Notes: generated from the letters alone by a model not told the origin. A stretch of 14,599 nt of DNA from Bacillota bacterium (GCA_023481335.1 JAMCWI010000132.1:1-14599), one strand, 5' to 3'. Positions 5,914-13,305 are shown, counted from the stretch's first letter. Numbers and translations are program-made.

Positions 5914-5946
5914 TCAAATAAGTGAATAAGTGAAGGGACAGGCACC
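5914..5946 (+). repeat. 33-bp dispersed intergenic repeat, copy 1
   Basis: Starting TCAAATAAGTGAATAAGT and ending in CACC, this sequence matches the minus strand of 13196-13164 at 29 of 33 positions (my count). It contains a tandem octamer AATAAGTG (5917-5924, 5925-5932) and GGGACAGGCACC. It lies in the 229-bp gap between der and plsY, opposite in direction to those genes. Confidence 0.7.
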
Positions 5947-6033
5947 ATCATCCCATCATCTCTTTAAGGGCTCTTGTAATAGTATACCAAAATTCCCATT
6001 TCTTCTAATCCGGTATTATTTCCCTGCAGCCTG

Positions 6034-7356
6034 TCATTCCCTGGATTCTCTCTTGCGCAGCACGAAACGGACAGGCGTCCCCTCGAAGCCGTAAGCCGAG
6101 CGGAGCTGGTTTTCCAGGTAGCGCAGGTAGGAAAAGTGCATAAGCTCCGGATCGTTTACGAATAAAACGAATTTCGGTGGCTTCACCCCGGCCTGAGTGA
6201 CGTAAAGAACCTTAAGCCTTCTCCCTTTATCGGACGGGGGCGGGTTTTGCCGGACGGCTTCCCGGATCAGGGCGTTTAAGTCCGGGGTGGCGATGCGGGT
6301 GGAATGCTTGTCGGCCACAAAGTCAACCGTTTCAAGGACCCTGTTCACCCTTTTGCCGGTCAGGGCGCTGGTGAAAACAAGCGGGGCATACTGGATAAAG
6401 CCCAACTCCTGCCGGATGGTTTCGGTATAGCGGTCCATCGTCCGGTGATCTTTTTCGACCAGGTCCCACTTGTTAATTATCAGCACTATCGCTTTGCCCC
6501 CGTCGTGGGCATAGCCGGCGATGCGCTTGTCCTGCTCCGTCACCCCGGCGTAGGCGTCGATCACCACCAGGACGACGTCGCTGCGGTCCGCGGCGCGCAG
6601 GGCCCGGACTACGCTGTAGTATTCGGTGGGAACGTCCACCTTGCTCTTCCGGCGCATGCCGGCGGTGTCGATGATCACGTAATGCCTGCCGTCTCTCTCA
6701 AAGGGAGTGTCAATAGCGTCGCGGGTGGTGCCCGGTATTGTGCTCACAATTACCCTGTCCTCACCCAGGATGGAATTAACCAGGGAAGACTTCCCAACGT
6801 TAGGACGGCCGATAACCGCTATCTTGATTACGTCAGGGGCATACTCTTCTCCCGCATCGGGCGGCAGGAGCGTAACCAGCCTGTCCAGCAGGTCGCCTGT
6901 ATTCAGGCCCTCGGCCGCTGAAACAGGAAGGGGGTCGCCAAGGCCCAAACGGCAAAAATCGTAAATCTGGTCTACGGACTTATAGTTTTCCACTTTATTG
7001 GCCACCAGTATTGCCGGCCTGCCTGAACGCCTTACCAGCGCGGCCACTTCCTCGTCGACCGGGGTCAAACCCTGCCTGGCGTCCACAACAAACAGCACCA
7101 CGTCCGACTCGTCTATGGCCAGTTCGGCCTGGCGCCGCACGCCCTTGATTATTTCACCTTCATCACGGAAGTCAAGGCCCCCTGTGTCAACCAGGGTGAA
7201 ACTCCTGCCGGACCACTCCGCGTTCTGGTAAAGCCGGTCACGCGTGACACCGGGTGTATCTTCGACTATGGCCACCCGGCCCCCGACGACCCGGTTAAAT
7301 AAAGTTGACTTCCCCACGTTCGGCCGCCCGACAATGGCTACAACGGGATTTGGCAA
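6034..7356 (-). CDS. der: Ribosome-associated tandem-domain GTPase Der (EngA)
   Basis: Der is an essential GTPase that helps assemble the 50S ribosomal subunit. The 440-residue protein has two G domains and a C-terminal KH-like domain. G domain 1 has GRPNVGKST (10-18), TPGVTRD, DTGG and NKVE. G domain 2 has GRPNVGKSS (about 183-191), IPGTTRD, DTAGM and NKWD (about 295-298). The C-terminus contains PPKFVLFVN and LRYLENQLRSAYGFEGTPV, typical of the family. I chose the TTG at 7356, which gives MPNPVVAIVG and has AAGGGTGG 8 nt upstream. A GTG at 7368 overlaps that ribosome site and would add four unusual residues. It lies 61 bp downstream of the DUF512 gene and is followed by a 229-bp gap before plsY. 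Confidence 0.97.
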   Translation of the reverse strand: MPNPVVAIVGRPNVGKSTLFNRVVGGRVAIVEDTPGVTRDRLYQNAEWSGRSFTLVDTGGLDFRDEGEIIKGVRRQAELAIDESDVVLFVVDARQGLTPVDEEVAALVRRSGRPAILVANKVENYKSVDQIYDFCRLGLGDPLPVSAAEGLNTGDLLDRLVTLLPPDAGEEYAPDVIKIAVIGRPNVGKSSLVNSILGEDRVIVSTIPGTTRDAIDTPFERDGRHYVIIDTAGMRRKSKVDVPTEYYSVVRALRAADRSDVVLVVIDAYAGVTEQDKRIAGYAHDGGKAIVLIINKWDLVEKDHRTMDRYTETIRQELGFIQYAPLVFTSALTGKRVNRVLETVDFVADKHSTRIATPDLNALIREAVRQNPPPSDKGRRLKVLYVTQAGVKPPKFVLFVNDPELMHFSYLRYLENQLRSAYGFEGTPVRFVLRKRESRE

Positions 7357-7382
7357 TAAAAACACCACCCTTAAAGTTCGAG

Positions 7383-7403
7383 GTTAGAAGTTAGAAGTTG
7401 GAA
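7383..7403. repeat. Three tandem heptamers
   Basis: GTTAGAA, GTTAGAA and GTTGGAA lie head to tail in the 61-bp gap between the DUF512 gene and der, just upstream of the der ribosome site. Such a short repeat could vary in copy number. No function is evident. Confidence 0.6.
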
Positions 7404-7417
7404 AAAGAAATTAAAAA

Positions 7418-8767
7418 TTAAACCTTATTTGCCGCCTGAAAATAGCTCGCTTTTTCCGGACCGTGCAGCAGGACTTCAGCCAGCTCGCGCGGGCCTTCCA
7501 CAACGGCAATGCCTGTTCCCAGGCGGCCGGCCAGTTCACCCAGGGTCATGCCGTCAAGCAAGAGGGGTTCGTCCCTTTTTAACATCGTCAGAGGCAGGAT
7601 AACAAGTTTGCCGCGGGCATCAGAAAGCTCAGAGACAATGTCCGAGCCCGTAATCAAGCCGGCCACGGTCACCTTCCCGCCGAAAAAATTGTTTTTTATC
7701 ACCGCCGCCTCAATGCGCACTCCCTCCACAGCGGCGTTAAGCCTCCGGACGACCTTGCTTAAGACGGGCCCGGCCAGTTCGCCGGTTACCGCCACGGCCT
7801 CAACCGGCCTCCCTGCCGCCGCCGGCAAATCCCTCTCCACAGCCTGCCACTCTTCGAGGAACAGCCGGGTGAGTCCTACCCCGTTTTCGATTTGGGGGTA
7901 ATCCGCGTATCCTTCAGCAGGGGGCAATTCCACCCCGGCCAATAAATAAAATTCATCCGAGGCAAAAATGAATGGGTAACCAAAACGTCCCAGGCATTCT
8001 TCCTGCTTTTGACGCACAAATGTCACCACATCCAGGGCTTCGGCCCCTTTATAGGACCTTATGGGGTTACACTTCTCCCTGTGCCCGGTCAGTCCCACGG
8101 GGACAACAGCCAGGGACCTGACAGCGGGCCAGAGCCCGGCCAGATCGGTAAATGTTCCGGCCAGTTCGCTTTTGTCGTTTAAGCCCGGACAAAGCACCGC
8201 CTGGGTGTGCATCTCGATGCCGGCTCCGGCCAGGCGGCCAAGCTGTTCCATAATCCGTCCCGCGCTTTTGCTTCCAAGCATTTTTTCCCGCAGCCGCGGG
8301 TTGGTAGTGTGCACCGATATGTAGAGCGGGCTGAGCCGCTGGCCGGCAATGCGGCTTAGTTCCGCGCCGCCCAGGTTTGTCAGGGTAATAAAGTTGCCGT
8401 TCAAAAAGGACAGGCGGTAATCGTCGTCTTTTACGTAGAGAGTGTCCCTCAATCCTGAAGGCATCTGGTCGACAAAGCAGAACAGGCACTTGTTGGCGCA
8501 GCGGATAGTTCTCCCGCAGGCGTTCTCGCCGAAATTTAGCCCCAGGTTTTCGTCAAAGTCTTTTTCCACGTCGATGAGCCATTCTTCACCGCCGGCCTTA
8601 ATTACCCTGACAGATATACTATCGTCGCTCTCCAGGAAACGATAGTCAATTATATCACGAACGGGGGCGCCGTTTATCTCCATCACGCGGTCTCCCGGCC
8701 CTAGATCCAGTTCGGCCGCAATGCTTTCCGGCTCTACCGCGAATATTTCCAGGCCTTTACTCTCCAT
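7418..8767 (-). CDS. PDZ-like/radical SAM/DUF512 iron-sulfur protein
   Basis: This 449-residue protein is of the DUF512 family, found in clostridia and cyanobacteria and often near der. Residues about 5-65 form a PDZ-like module (SIAAELDLGPGDRVMEING). A cysteine cluster follows, C84 then C90-ANK-C94-LF-C97, in which C90/C94/C97 fit the CxxxCxxC motif that holds the [4Fe-4S] cluster of radical SAM enzymes. The block CFVDQMPSGLR and the sequence YISVHTTNPRLR are family hallmarks. The C-terminal half carries DUF512, including NNFFGGKVTVAGL and LPLTMLKRDE. Substrate and reaction are unknown. The ATG has AGGGGGGGTG a few bases upstream. It sits 47 bp after the DUF3189 pair and 61 bp before der, in one likely transcription unit. 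Confidence 0.93.
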   Translation of the reverse strand: MESKGLEIFAVEPESIAAELDLGPGDRVMEINGAPVRDIIDYRFLESDDSISVRVIKAGGEEWLIDVEKDFDENLGLNFGENACGRTIRCANKCLFCFVDQMPSGLRDTLYVKDDDYRLSFLNGNFITLTNLGGAELSRIAGQRLSPLYISVHTTNPRLREKMLGSKSAGRIMEQLGRLAGAGIEMHTQAVLCPGLNDKSELAGTFTDLAGLWPAVRSLAVVPVGLTGHREKCNPIRSYKGAEALDVVTFVRQKQEECLGRFGYPFIFASDEFYLLAGVELPPAEGYADYPQIENGVGLTRLFLEEWQAVERDLPAAAGRPVEAVAVTGELAGPVLSKVVRRLNAAVEGVRIEAAVIKNNFFGGKVTVAGLITGSDIVSELSDARGKLVILPLTMLKRDEPLLLDGMTLGELAGRLGTGIAVVEGPRELAEVLLHGPEKASYFQAANKV

Positions 8768-8814
8768 AAGACACCCCCCTGTACTCTCAAATATTATCTA
8801 AAAATGGCGGAGTG

Positions 8815-9282
8815 TCAAGGAAGATCTGTCAGATTGCCTATTACCTTTTGTACAAGAGAGCTTAAGCCGCCGTATTCTTTCTTTAATCCAAGGCGGACGA
8901 GATAAAGGCCGAGTGGCGAAAAAAGCGGCATCCGCCGCAAAAATTGGCCGGCCACCAGGAGGGCATTGTCACGCGCCGGGGTGTCGACCATGTAGAACTC
9001 TTCTTTCGGCAGCCTGTATAAATCAAGAAAACTGTCGATCAGCCGGTAGGGCATACCTTTTTCCCCTTTCAGCCACAGGGCGTAAACCTTATTCCCCCGC
9101 CCGTCCCTCCCGTGATATAATATTCTTCCTGCCGACTTTTTTTTAGCCCGCGGCAAAGGTAGTCTCCGCAGCTCATCAACTCCCGGTTCCGCTTTCACCG
9201 GTAAATAACCGGTGTGAATCGCCCCCGCCACAGCTGCCAGGGGAAATCTGCTGTCGCTGAAATAGAGCACTTTTTTTTCCAT
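8815..9282 (-). CDS. DUF3189 family protein, divergent paralogue
   Basis: This 155-residue protein is clearly related to its upstream neighbour. It shares the order of a short N-terminal strand, AAVAGAIHTGYLPV, LRRLPLP, ILYHGRDGRGNKVYALW, LLVAGQFLRR and a C-terminal helix. DUF3189 is a family of unknown function found in spore-forming Firmicutes. Here the usual N-terminal motif YHCYGGTHSS is replaced by YFSDSRFPLA, so the conserved Cys and Thr-His-Ser are lost. The copy may have a different or non-catalytic role. Start: ATG with TTGAGGT upstream. Its first 107 nt lie inside the 3' end of the upstream DUF3189 gene in another frame, which suggests coupled translation. It belongs to the unit running on to DUF512 and der. 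Confidence 0.85.
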   Translation of the reverse strand: MEKKVLYFSDSRFPLAAVAGAIHTGYLPVKAEPGVDELRRLPLPRAKKKSAGRILYHGRDGRGNKVYALWLKGEKGMPYRLIDSFLDLYRLPKEEFYMVDTPARDNALLVAGQFLRRMPLFSPLGLYLVRLGLKKEYGGLSSLVQKVIGNLTDLP

Positions 9283-9742
9283 GAATTACCTCAAGCTCCC
9301 GTCTAACGTCTTTAACTAGCTTTACGACCTTGAAATAGGCCGCCTGAGTACCTGCCGTGACTATGGGCCGCCCCATCCGGATAAACCCCCAGCGACGCGA
9401 CAAAAATCCTCCTATCATCATGGTCAGGTTTACCCTGACCATGACGTTGACCAGCATATAGCCGTCGCGCGGCGTGTCAAACATGGCGGCAAGCCCTGCC
9501 ATTAAATTTTCCAGTACTTCGGGCCGGTTGCGCCGGGCGACAATGTACACTTCATTCCCAAACTCGTCTTGCCCCATGAAAAACATTTGCCCGTGCTCAT
9601 CTGCTTCCTGCCGGTCGTACAGGGGAATCCGTAAAAAAGTCTCTTTTTCAGGTATGCGATCCGCCGGTAAAAACCCCAGGTGAATAGAGGCGGCGGTCAC
9701 TGATGAGTGAGTGCCGCCGTAGCAGTGATAGATTACCTTCAT
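9176..9742 (-). CDS. DUF3189 family protein with C-terminal extension
   Basis: The 188-residue product begins MKVIYHCYGGTHSSVTAASI, the hallmark of DUF3189, a spore-former family of unknown function. LGFLP, LRIPLYDRQ, MGQDEFGNEVYIVAR and MIGGFLSRRWGFIRMGRP follow. The family length of about 150 residues would end near VKDVRREL (residue 150). Residues 151-188 are a Gly/Ser-rich extension with no family look, encoded within the first 107 nt of the next gene. This suggests the original stop was lost by mutation or frameshift. The ATG has GAGGTGGCTG directly upstream. A 186-bp gap with repeats separates it from the capping-subunit gene. Confidence 0.88.
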   Translation of the reverse strand: MKVIYHCYGGTHSSVTAASIHLGFLPADRIPEKETFLRIPLYDRQEADEHGQMFFMGQDEFGNEVYIVARRNRPEVLENLMAGLAAMFDTPRDGYMLVNVMVRVNLTMMIGGFLSRRWGFIRMGRPIVTAGTQAAYFKVVKLVKDVRRELEVIHGKKSALFQRQQISPGSCGGGDSHRLFTGESGTGS

Positions 9743-9753
9743 CAGCCACCTCG

Positions 9754-9790
9754 ATTCGGTTGTCGGACGTCAATTCGGTCGTCAGACATC
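9754..9790. repeat. Tandem 18-mer repeat with 19-bp period
   Basis: ATTCGGTTGTCGGACGTC (9754-9771) and ATTCGGTCGTCAGACATC (9773-9790) match at 15 of 18 positions. Further GGACG units follow (9791-9801), and TCGGACATTAG appears near 9902. The array lies just upstream of the DUF3189 pair. Confidence 0.6.
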
Positions 9791-9928
9791 GGACGCCGGA
9801 CGTTAGGATTGAAAAACAATACAATTTTCCTTATGCAACGGTTTTGCTTGGCGTAAAGCAAGGAAGCGAAGACCCCCGGCGTTCAATTCTGTCGCCGTCA
9901 TCTCGGACATTAGAAGTAAAGAACTTAT

Positions 9929-10120
9929 TTAATGCCTGACGACTATGTATGTGCCGTTCTCCAGGTCGTGCACCATGGCATCAAGTATTCTACCCAGATA
10001 GCGCGCCATTCTTTCCCGCTCCTCCTCATCCCGGGCAAAAAAAATGGGCGCGCCGCCGCTCACCTGGTCCATGTTCAAAGTAATCACGGCTAAAATGCTT
10101 CCAACCGTCAGACTGCCCAA
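9929..10120 (-). CDS. Capping complex subunit for YIEGIA
   Basis: This 63-residue protein contains ILAVITLNMDQVSGGAPIFF, a charged helix DEEERERMARYLGRILDAM, and HDLENGTYIVVRH. It matches the small partner family annotated as the capping complex subunit for YIEGIA, found next to YIEGIA genes in spore formers. The molecular role is not established. The start is TTG at 10120, with AGAAGGTGA 7 nt upstream, and no better start exists in frame. It begins 7 nt after the YIEGIA stop codon, and its ribosome site overlaps the YIEGIA 3' end, so translation is probably coupled. Confidence 0.82.
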   Translation of the reverse strand: MGSLTVGSILAVITLNMDQVSGGAPIFFARDEEERERMARYLGRILDAMVHDLENGTYIVVRH

Positions 10121-10127
10121 GTAGACG

Positions 10128-11036
10128 TCACCTTCTTTTTTTGACCGCCCGCAAGCCGGGACCGGACTTGAGCGGCTTGCTGCTGGCGCTTTCCAGCACG
10201 GGAGTCAGCCTGACTGCAGCTATCAGCTGCTCGATATCCTTTTCAACGGGGACAATAAAGAGTCCCACCTCCCCGGTATCGTTGTTTTTCCTGGCAAGCG
10301 GCGTATATTCCGGAGTATCTATATCCTTTTTTACACCGATCATTACCGATGCAGTAAAAACCATGGCATTTCTCTGGCCGAGGTCGTGAATAGTCGCTTT
10401 GGCGTTAGCGTCTTTAGGGATAATTTTGACAGCCAGGCCGTCCTTTAGCATCTTTTCCCGCGCCTCTTTCAGGCCCACTTCCATCATGCCGATTTTATCA
10501 ACCATTAAAACAGTCCGCTCAAAATAAAACCCGGCCGGTACAACCTCACATATATCGCCTACAACAGCCCCCTCCATAAAGTGGTAGCTGAATAAGACGG
10601 CGGCGACAGCTACGGCGCCCGTCCAGGCCAGGCCGAAAAACTGGGCCGCCATGCTGGTGAAAAACGCCGTCCCCATCGCCAGGTAGTTTCTCGCCTCGAA
10701 TGTCCTGGCTATACCCTCTATGTAATCGAGCCCCCTCTTTACCAGCTCGGTTTGTTCCAGGCTTTCCAGGGTCAGCCTTTCGATGCTCCGGATCTCCCTG
10801 AACTGCTGCGCCGCCAGTGCCAGGAAGGTCACGGCGGCGTAGTCCGGCTTGAGAATTGCCGGCACGGCGACAGACCCCAGGGCCGAGGCTATAAAGCCCA
10901 GAAAAAGGTGAGCCAGGTAGGCGTGGGGGTAGCCTGGATACTGCCGGTAATCAACTCGTAGAAGCGTATACCTGGTAAAGGTGCCTGCCAGTATACCGGC
11001 CAGAATTACAATGATATGGTGCGGCAGATCAAACAT
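10128..11036 (-). CDS. YIEGIA family membrane protein
   Basis: This 302-residue protein carries the family's namesake hexapeptide YIEGIA at residues 105-110, within RGLDYIEGIARTFEARNYL. The N-terminal half is membrane-embedded, with hydrophobic spans near residues 8-25, 41-61, 118-134 and 137-151. EGAVVGDICEVVPAGFYFE follows, then a probably soluble C-terminal domain with ATIHDLGQRNAMVFTASV and ends in a basic tail. YIEGIA proteins occur in endospore formers and are of unknown function. The ATG has GGGGAGAG upstream and lies 17 nt after the SpoIIP-like gene. With the capping subunit and the two upstream genes it forms one tight operon. Confidence 0.92.
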   Translation of the reverse strand: MFDLPHHIIVILAGILAGTFTRYTLLRVDYRQYPGYPHAYLAHLFLGFIASALGSVAVPAILKPDYAAVTFLALAAQQFREIRSIERLTLESLEQTELVKRGLDYIEGIARTFEARNYLAMGTAFFTSMAAQFFGLAWTGAVAVAAVLFSYHFMEGAVVGDICEVVPAGFYFERTVLMVDKIGMMEVGLKEAREKMLKDGLAVKIIPKDANAKATIHDLGQRNAMVFTASVMIGVKKDIDTPEYTPLARKNNDTGEVGLFIVPVEKDIEQLIAAVRLTPVLESASSKPLKSGPGLRAVKKRR

Positions 11037-11053
11037 CGCACGCGCTCTCCCCT

Positions 11054-12271
11054 TTACTCCCCGCTCTCATCGTCCTTTCCGGACCTGCCCCACGGTTTGC
11101 GTGCCGACCCGCGCGGGAAAAAGGGGAAAAGTTCCCGGCCAAACCCACCAAGCCGCTTTTTAGCATTGGCCGTACCACCGGAACTGATCAGGAGGAACGC
11201 CAGCCCGCCGACCACCGTCAGTCCCAGGACCCAGCCCAGGGCTTTCCATGAACCCTTTGTAGCTCCTGCCGATTTCCCCGGCGCCGTCTTCCCGAACGGG
11301 GCCGGAGTGGCAGGAGACAGTCCCATCACAGTGGGAAGGGCTTCGGCAAACATGTCGACGCCCCGCTCGGCCTCCTCCTTGCTGTTTGTGTGCGTGCCCG
11401 CTTCAATAAGGAGAGCGGCGGGCGACAGGTCTTGGTTGTAATCCCCCCTGCCCACGAAGATCTCTTTGACAACTTTCGGGTGGAGGTCGTTTACCGCGGC
11501 CATCATCTGTTTGGCAAAATCCATGTTCGCCGACATGCGCGGGTTTTCACGCCCCACCACCAGGCGCATTTTGGCCACGTCTTTGCCGCCAATGTCCGCG
11601 CGGTAATAGTTTGGGTCAGGAATGCCGTCCCGGTGAACGTCGAATATGGCCACCGGGTTCATTTTCATCAGGTTAACGGCGGTCCGCCGCGACCTGGTGT
11701 AGGCGTTGTTGTCGTGCGGGTCGTGCGGGGTCTGGTCGTAGTTCACGGCCATTCCCTTGCTCTCCAGGCGGTCGACGATGGACTTGCCCACCTGGTAAAT
11801 GCCCCCCTTGAAGGGGATGGCCGCGGTACCGTCGGACGGGACATAAGACTCGTCACTATGCGTGTGATAGACCGCGAAGCTTCCTGGCTTTTTCTCCGCC
11901 ACGCTTGTCAGCGCGGGTTTCTCCAGGCCGGCGTAAAGTTTGGTATAGGAGAGTATATTTTCGTCCATTCCCAGAAAGCCTGCCTCGGCCAGGTCGCCAA
12001 CAACCCTGCTTATCCGGTAATGGCGCCCCTCCGCGGTGTACAGTTCATCGCCGGAAAAAGCCGTCCTGGCCATCATCGAAAGCACGTTACCCTGTTCGTC
12101 AACAATTGTTGTAAACCTGCCGGTCAAGTGGTCGGGAGACTCGCTCTGAAAGATCCCGGCAAGCGAAAGGGTGGGCGCGGCAGGCTCTTTTTTGCCGACA
12201 GTATAAGCGAGGGCTAACAGCGCGACAGCCGCAACCGCCATTCCAGCTAATTTCCTCTTATTACCTTTCAT
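11054..12271 (-). CDS. spoIIP: SpoIIP-family cell-wall hydrolase with two membrane anchors
   Basis: SpoIIP is an amidase and endopeptidase that thins septal peptidoglycan so the mother cell membrane can engulf the forespore. The 405-residue protein has an N-terminal membrane anchor (about 8-24) and family motifs YHTHSDESY (135-143), IFDVHRD (209-215) and LLIEAGTHTNS (288-298). These resemble zinc amidase signatures, so His136, His213 and Glu290 are likely functional. Unlike the Bacillus protein it has a second hydrophobic span (about 344-363) followed by a basic tail, suggesting attachment at both ends. Its partners SpoIID and SpoIIM are not in the window, and the gpr-spoIIP context is absent, so it may be a paralogue. 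Its ATG overlaps the stop of the DUF1614 gene as ATGA, with GGAGGCGG upstream. Confidence 0.9.
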   Translation of the reverse strand: MKGNKRKLAGMAVAAVALLALAYTVGKKEPAAPTLSLAGIFQSESPDHLTGRFTTIVDEQGNVLSMMARTAFSGDELYTAEGRHYRISRVVGDLAEAGFLGMDENILSYTKLYAGLEKPALTSVAEKKPGSFAVYHTHSDESYVPSDGTAAIPFKGGIYQVGKSIVDRLESKGMAVNYDQTPHDPHDNNAYTRSRRTAVNLMKMNPVAIFDVHRDGIPDPNYYRADIGGKDVAKMRLVVGRENPRMSANMDFAKQMMAAVNDLHPKVVKEIFVGRGDYNQDLSPAALLIEAGTHTNSKEEAERGVDMFAEALPTVMGLSPATPAPFGKTAPGKSAGATKGSWKALGWVLGLTVVGGLAFLLISSGGTANAKKRLGGFGRELFPFFPRGSARKPWGRSGKDDESGE

Positions 12272-13023
12272 CCTTTTCCGCCTCCTCTACCCGGTTTTTC
12301 CCGGCTGCCGGTGTTTCCCGCCTCGTGAATTTCAGGTTTCTTTAAGGCCTTAACCAGTTCCCCCGGCCTTCCTTTTGCAACCGGGCCGCCGGCCAGCCTC
12401 TCTCTGGTCTCACCGATTACTTCGGCCAACAGCACGCCGATGATTCCGGCCAGCACGATCGTGTCAAAAGCGCCGGCCCCGCCGATGCTCACCGTGTAGT
12501 TCGACGGCGCCCCGCTCCCAACCAGCCAGAAATAGTGGGCAATATCCACCAGCAGTACCCCCAGCGTGGCCGCGATAAACGCCGAGCGGCGCGAGCGCCC
12601 GATCAGGTAAGCGACGAGACCGCCCACCAGCGGGTACAGGTATATGGCGTCGATTATGGCAAACCTGCCGGCCGGCTCAATGGTGGAGCCGGAATTCACC
12701 AGCGATCCAATCACATATACCGCCACGGCAGTAGCCGCTGCGGCGACCAGCGCCCTGACCCATTCTACCCGTGTCCCCGCCCTGGCCAGGAGGTAGATGG
12801 CCAGTCCAACAGGTACAAGAGCGCCACCGACGTTTATAGATGTCTTAAACGGGGCAAAAGGAATCGGGATGTTGATGAAGCTTCCCAGTATGATGGCGCC
12901 AATGGCTACAAGAGCTCCCTGGTCGGATAGCCTCATCCTGTCCAGCGCGCGGTGGGCCAGGCCCAGGTACACAATTACTGATAGTACAAGCAAGATTAGT
13001 ACCCCGACGGGAAACCGCTCCAA
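12268..13023 (-). CDS. DUF1614 family membrane protein
   Basis: This protein of about 251 residues is almost entirely hydrophobic, with seven or eight predicted membrane spans. It has the DUF1614 signatures LGSFINIPI near the front and GGAGAFDTIVLAGIIGVLLAE near the end, with a charged Gly-rich cytoplasmic-type tail. The function of DUF1614 is unknown. I favour the TTG at 13023 (MERFPVGVLIL), which has AGGAGG 9 nt upstream. The ATG at 13041 would add six residues, but the AGGAGG is its own second and third codons and it has no ribosome site before it. The stop TGA shares bases with the ATG of the SpoIIP-like gene. It is the first gene of the four-gene operon. Confidence 0.85.
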   Translation of the reverse strand: MERFPVGVLILLVLSVIVYLGLAHRALDRMRLSDQGALVAIGAIILGSFINIPIPFAPFKTSINVGGALVPVGLAIYLLARAGTRVEWVRALVAAAATAVAVYVIGSLVNSGSTIEPAGRFAIIDAIYLYPLVGGLVAYLIGRSRRSAFIAATLGVLLVDIAHYFWLVGSGAPSNYTVSIGGAGAFDTIVLAGIIGVLLAEVIGETRERLAGGPVAKGRPGELVKALKKPEIHEAGNTGSREKPGRGGGKG

Positions 13024-13163
13024 ACTGATCAACCTCCTCATTTTCTGGGAATATCACGGTTTAGGATTCCCTCCCGGGGCACTAATTATTCAAATTAAAA
13101 GAAGCTTCTGTCCTTATGATCAGCAAGGCCGTCCTGCAGAGATAAAACTTACGCTGGTAAGCC

Positions 13164-13196
13164 GGTGTCGGCCCCTTAACTTATTCACTTATTTGA
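13164..13196 (-). repeat. 33-bp dispersed intergenic repeat, copy 2
   Basis: The minus strand from 13196 reads TCAAATAAGTGAATAAGT, then AAGGG and a final CACC. It matches 5914-5946 at 29 of 33 positions, the first 18 being identical. It lies upstream of the DUF1614 operon in the same direction as the genes. Confidence 0.7.
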
Positions 13197-13269
13197 CTTG
13201 ACATCGCGCCGGCATTTTTATCTGCCGTTTGTTATGGCATCATCATGGGTAGTAACCTTCTTTTTCACC

Positions 13270-13305
13270 AAAAAATGAAAGGCTGCCGTCATCATGACAG
13301 CAACC
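13270..13305 (-). terminator. Intrinsic terminator of the malic enzyme gene
   Basis: On the minus strand GGTTGCTGTCAT (13305-13294) pairs with ATGACGGCAGCC (13292-13281). The stem allows two G-U pairs and the innermost bases form the loop. It runs into TTTCATTTTTT (13280-13270). It lies about 100 nt past the malic enzyme stop. Confidence 0.8.

Noticed and set aside
6304..6921. Plus-strand open frame of 205 codons
   Set aside because: It is antisense to der and has no recognisable motif; der is certain on the other strand.
11390..12217. Plus-strand open frame of 275 codons
   Set aside because: It is antisense to the SpoIIP-like gene, is Val/His/Arg rich without domain features, and has no promoter or ribosome site.
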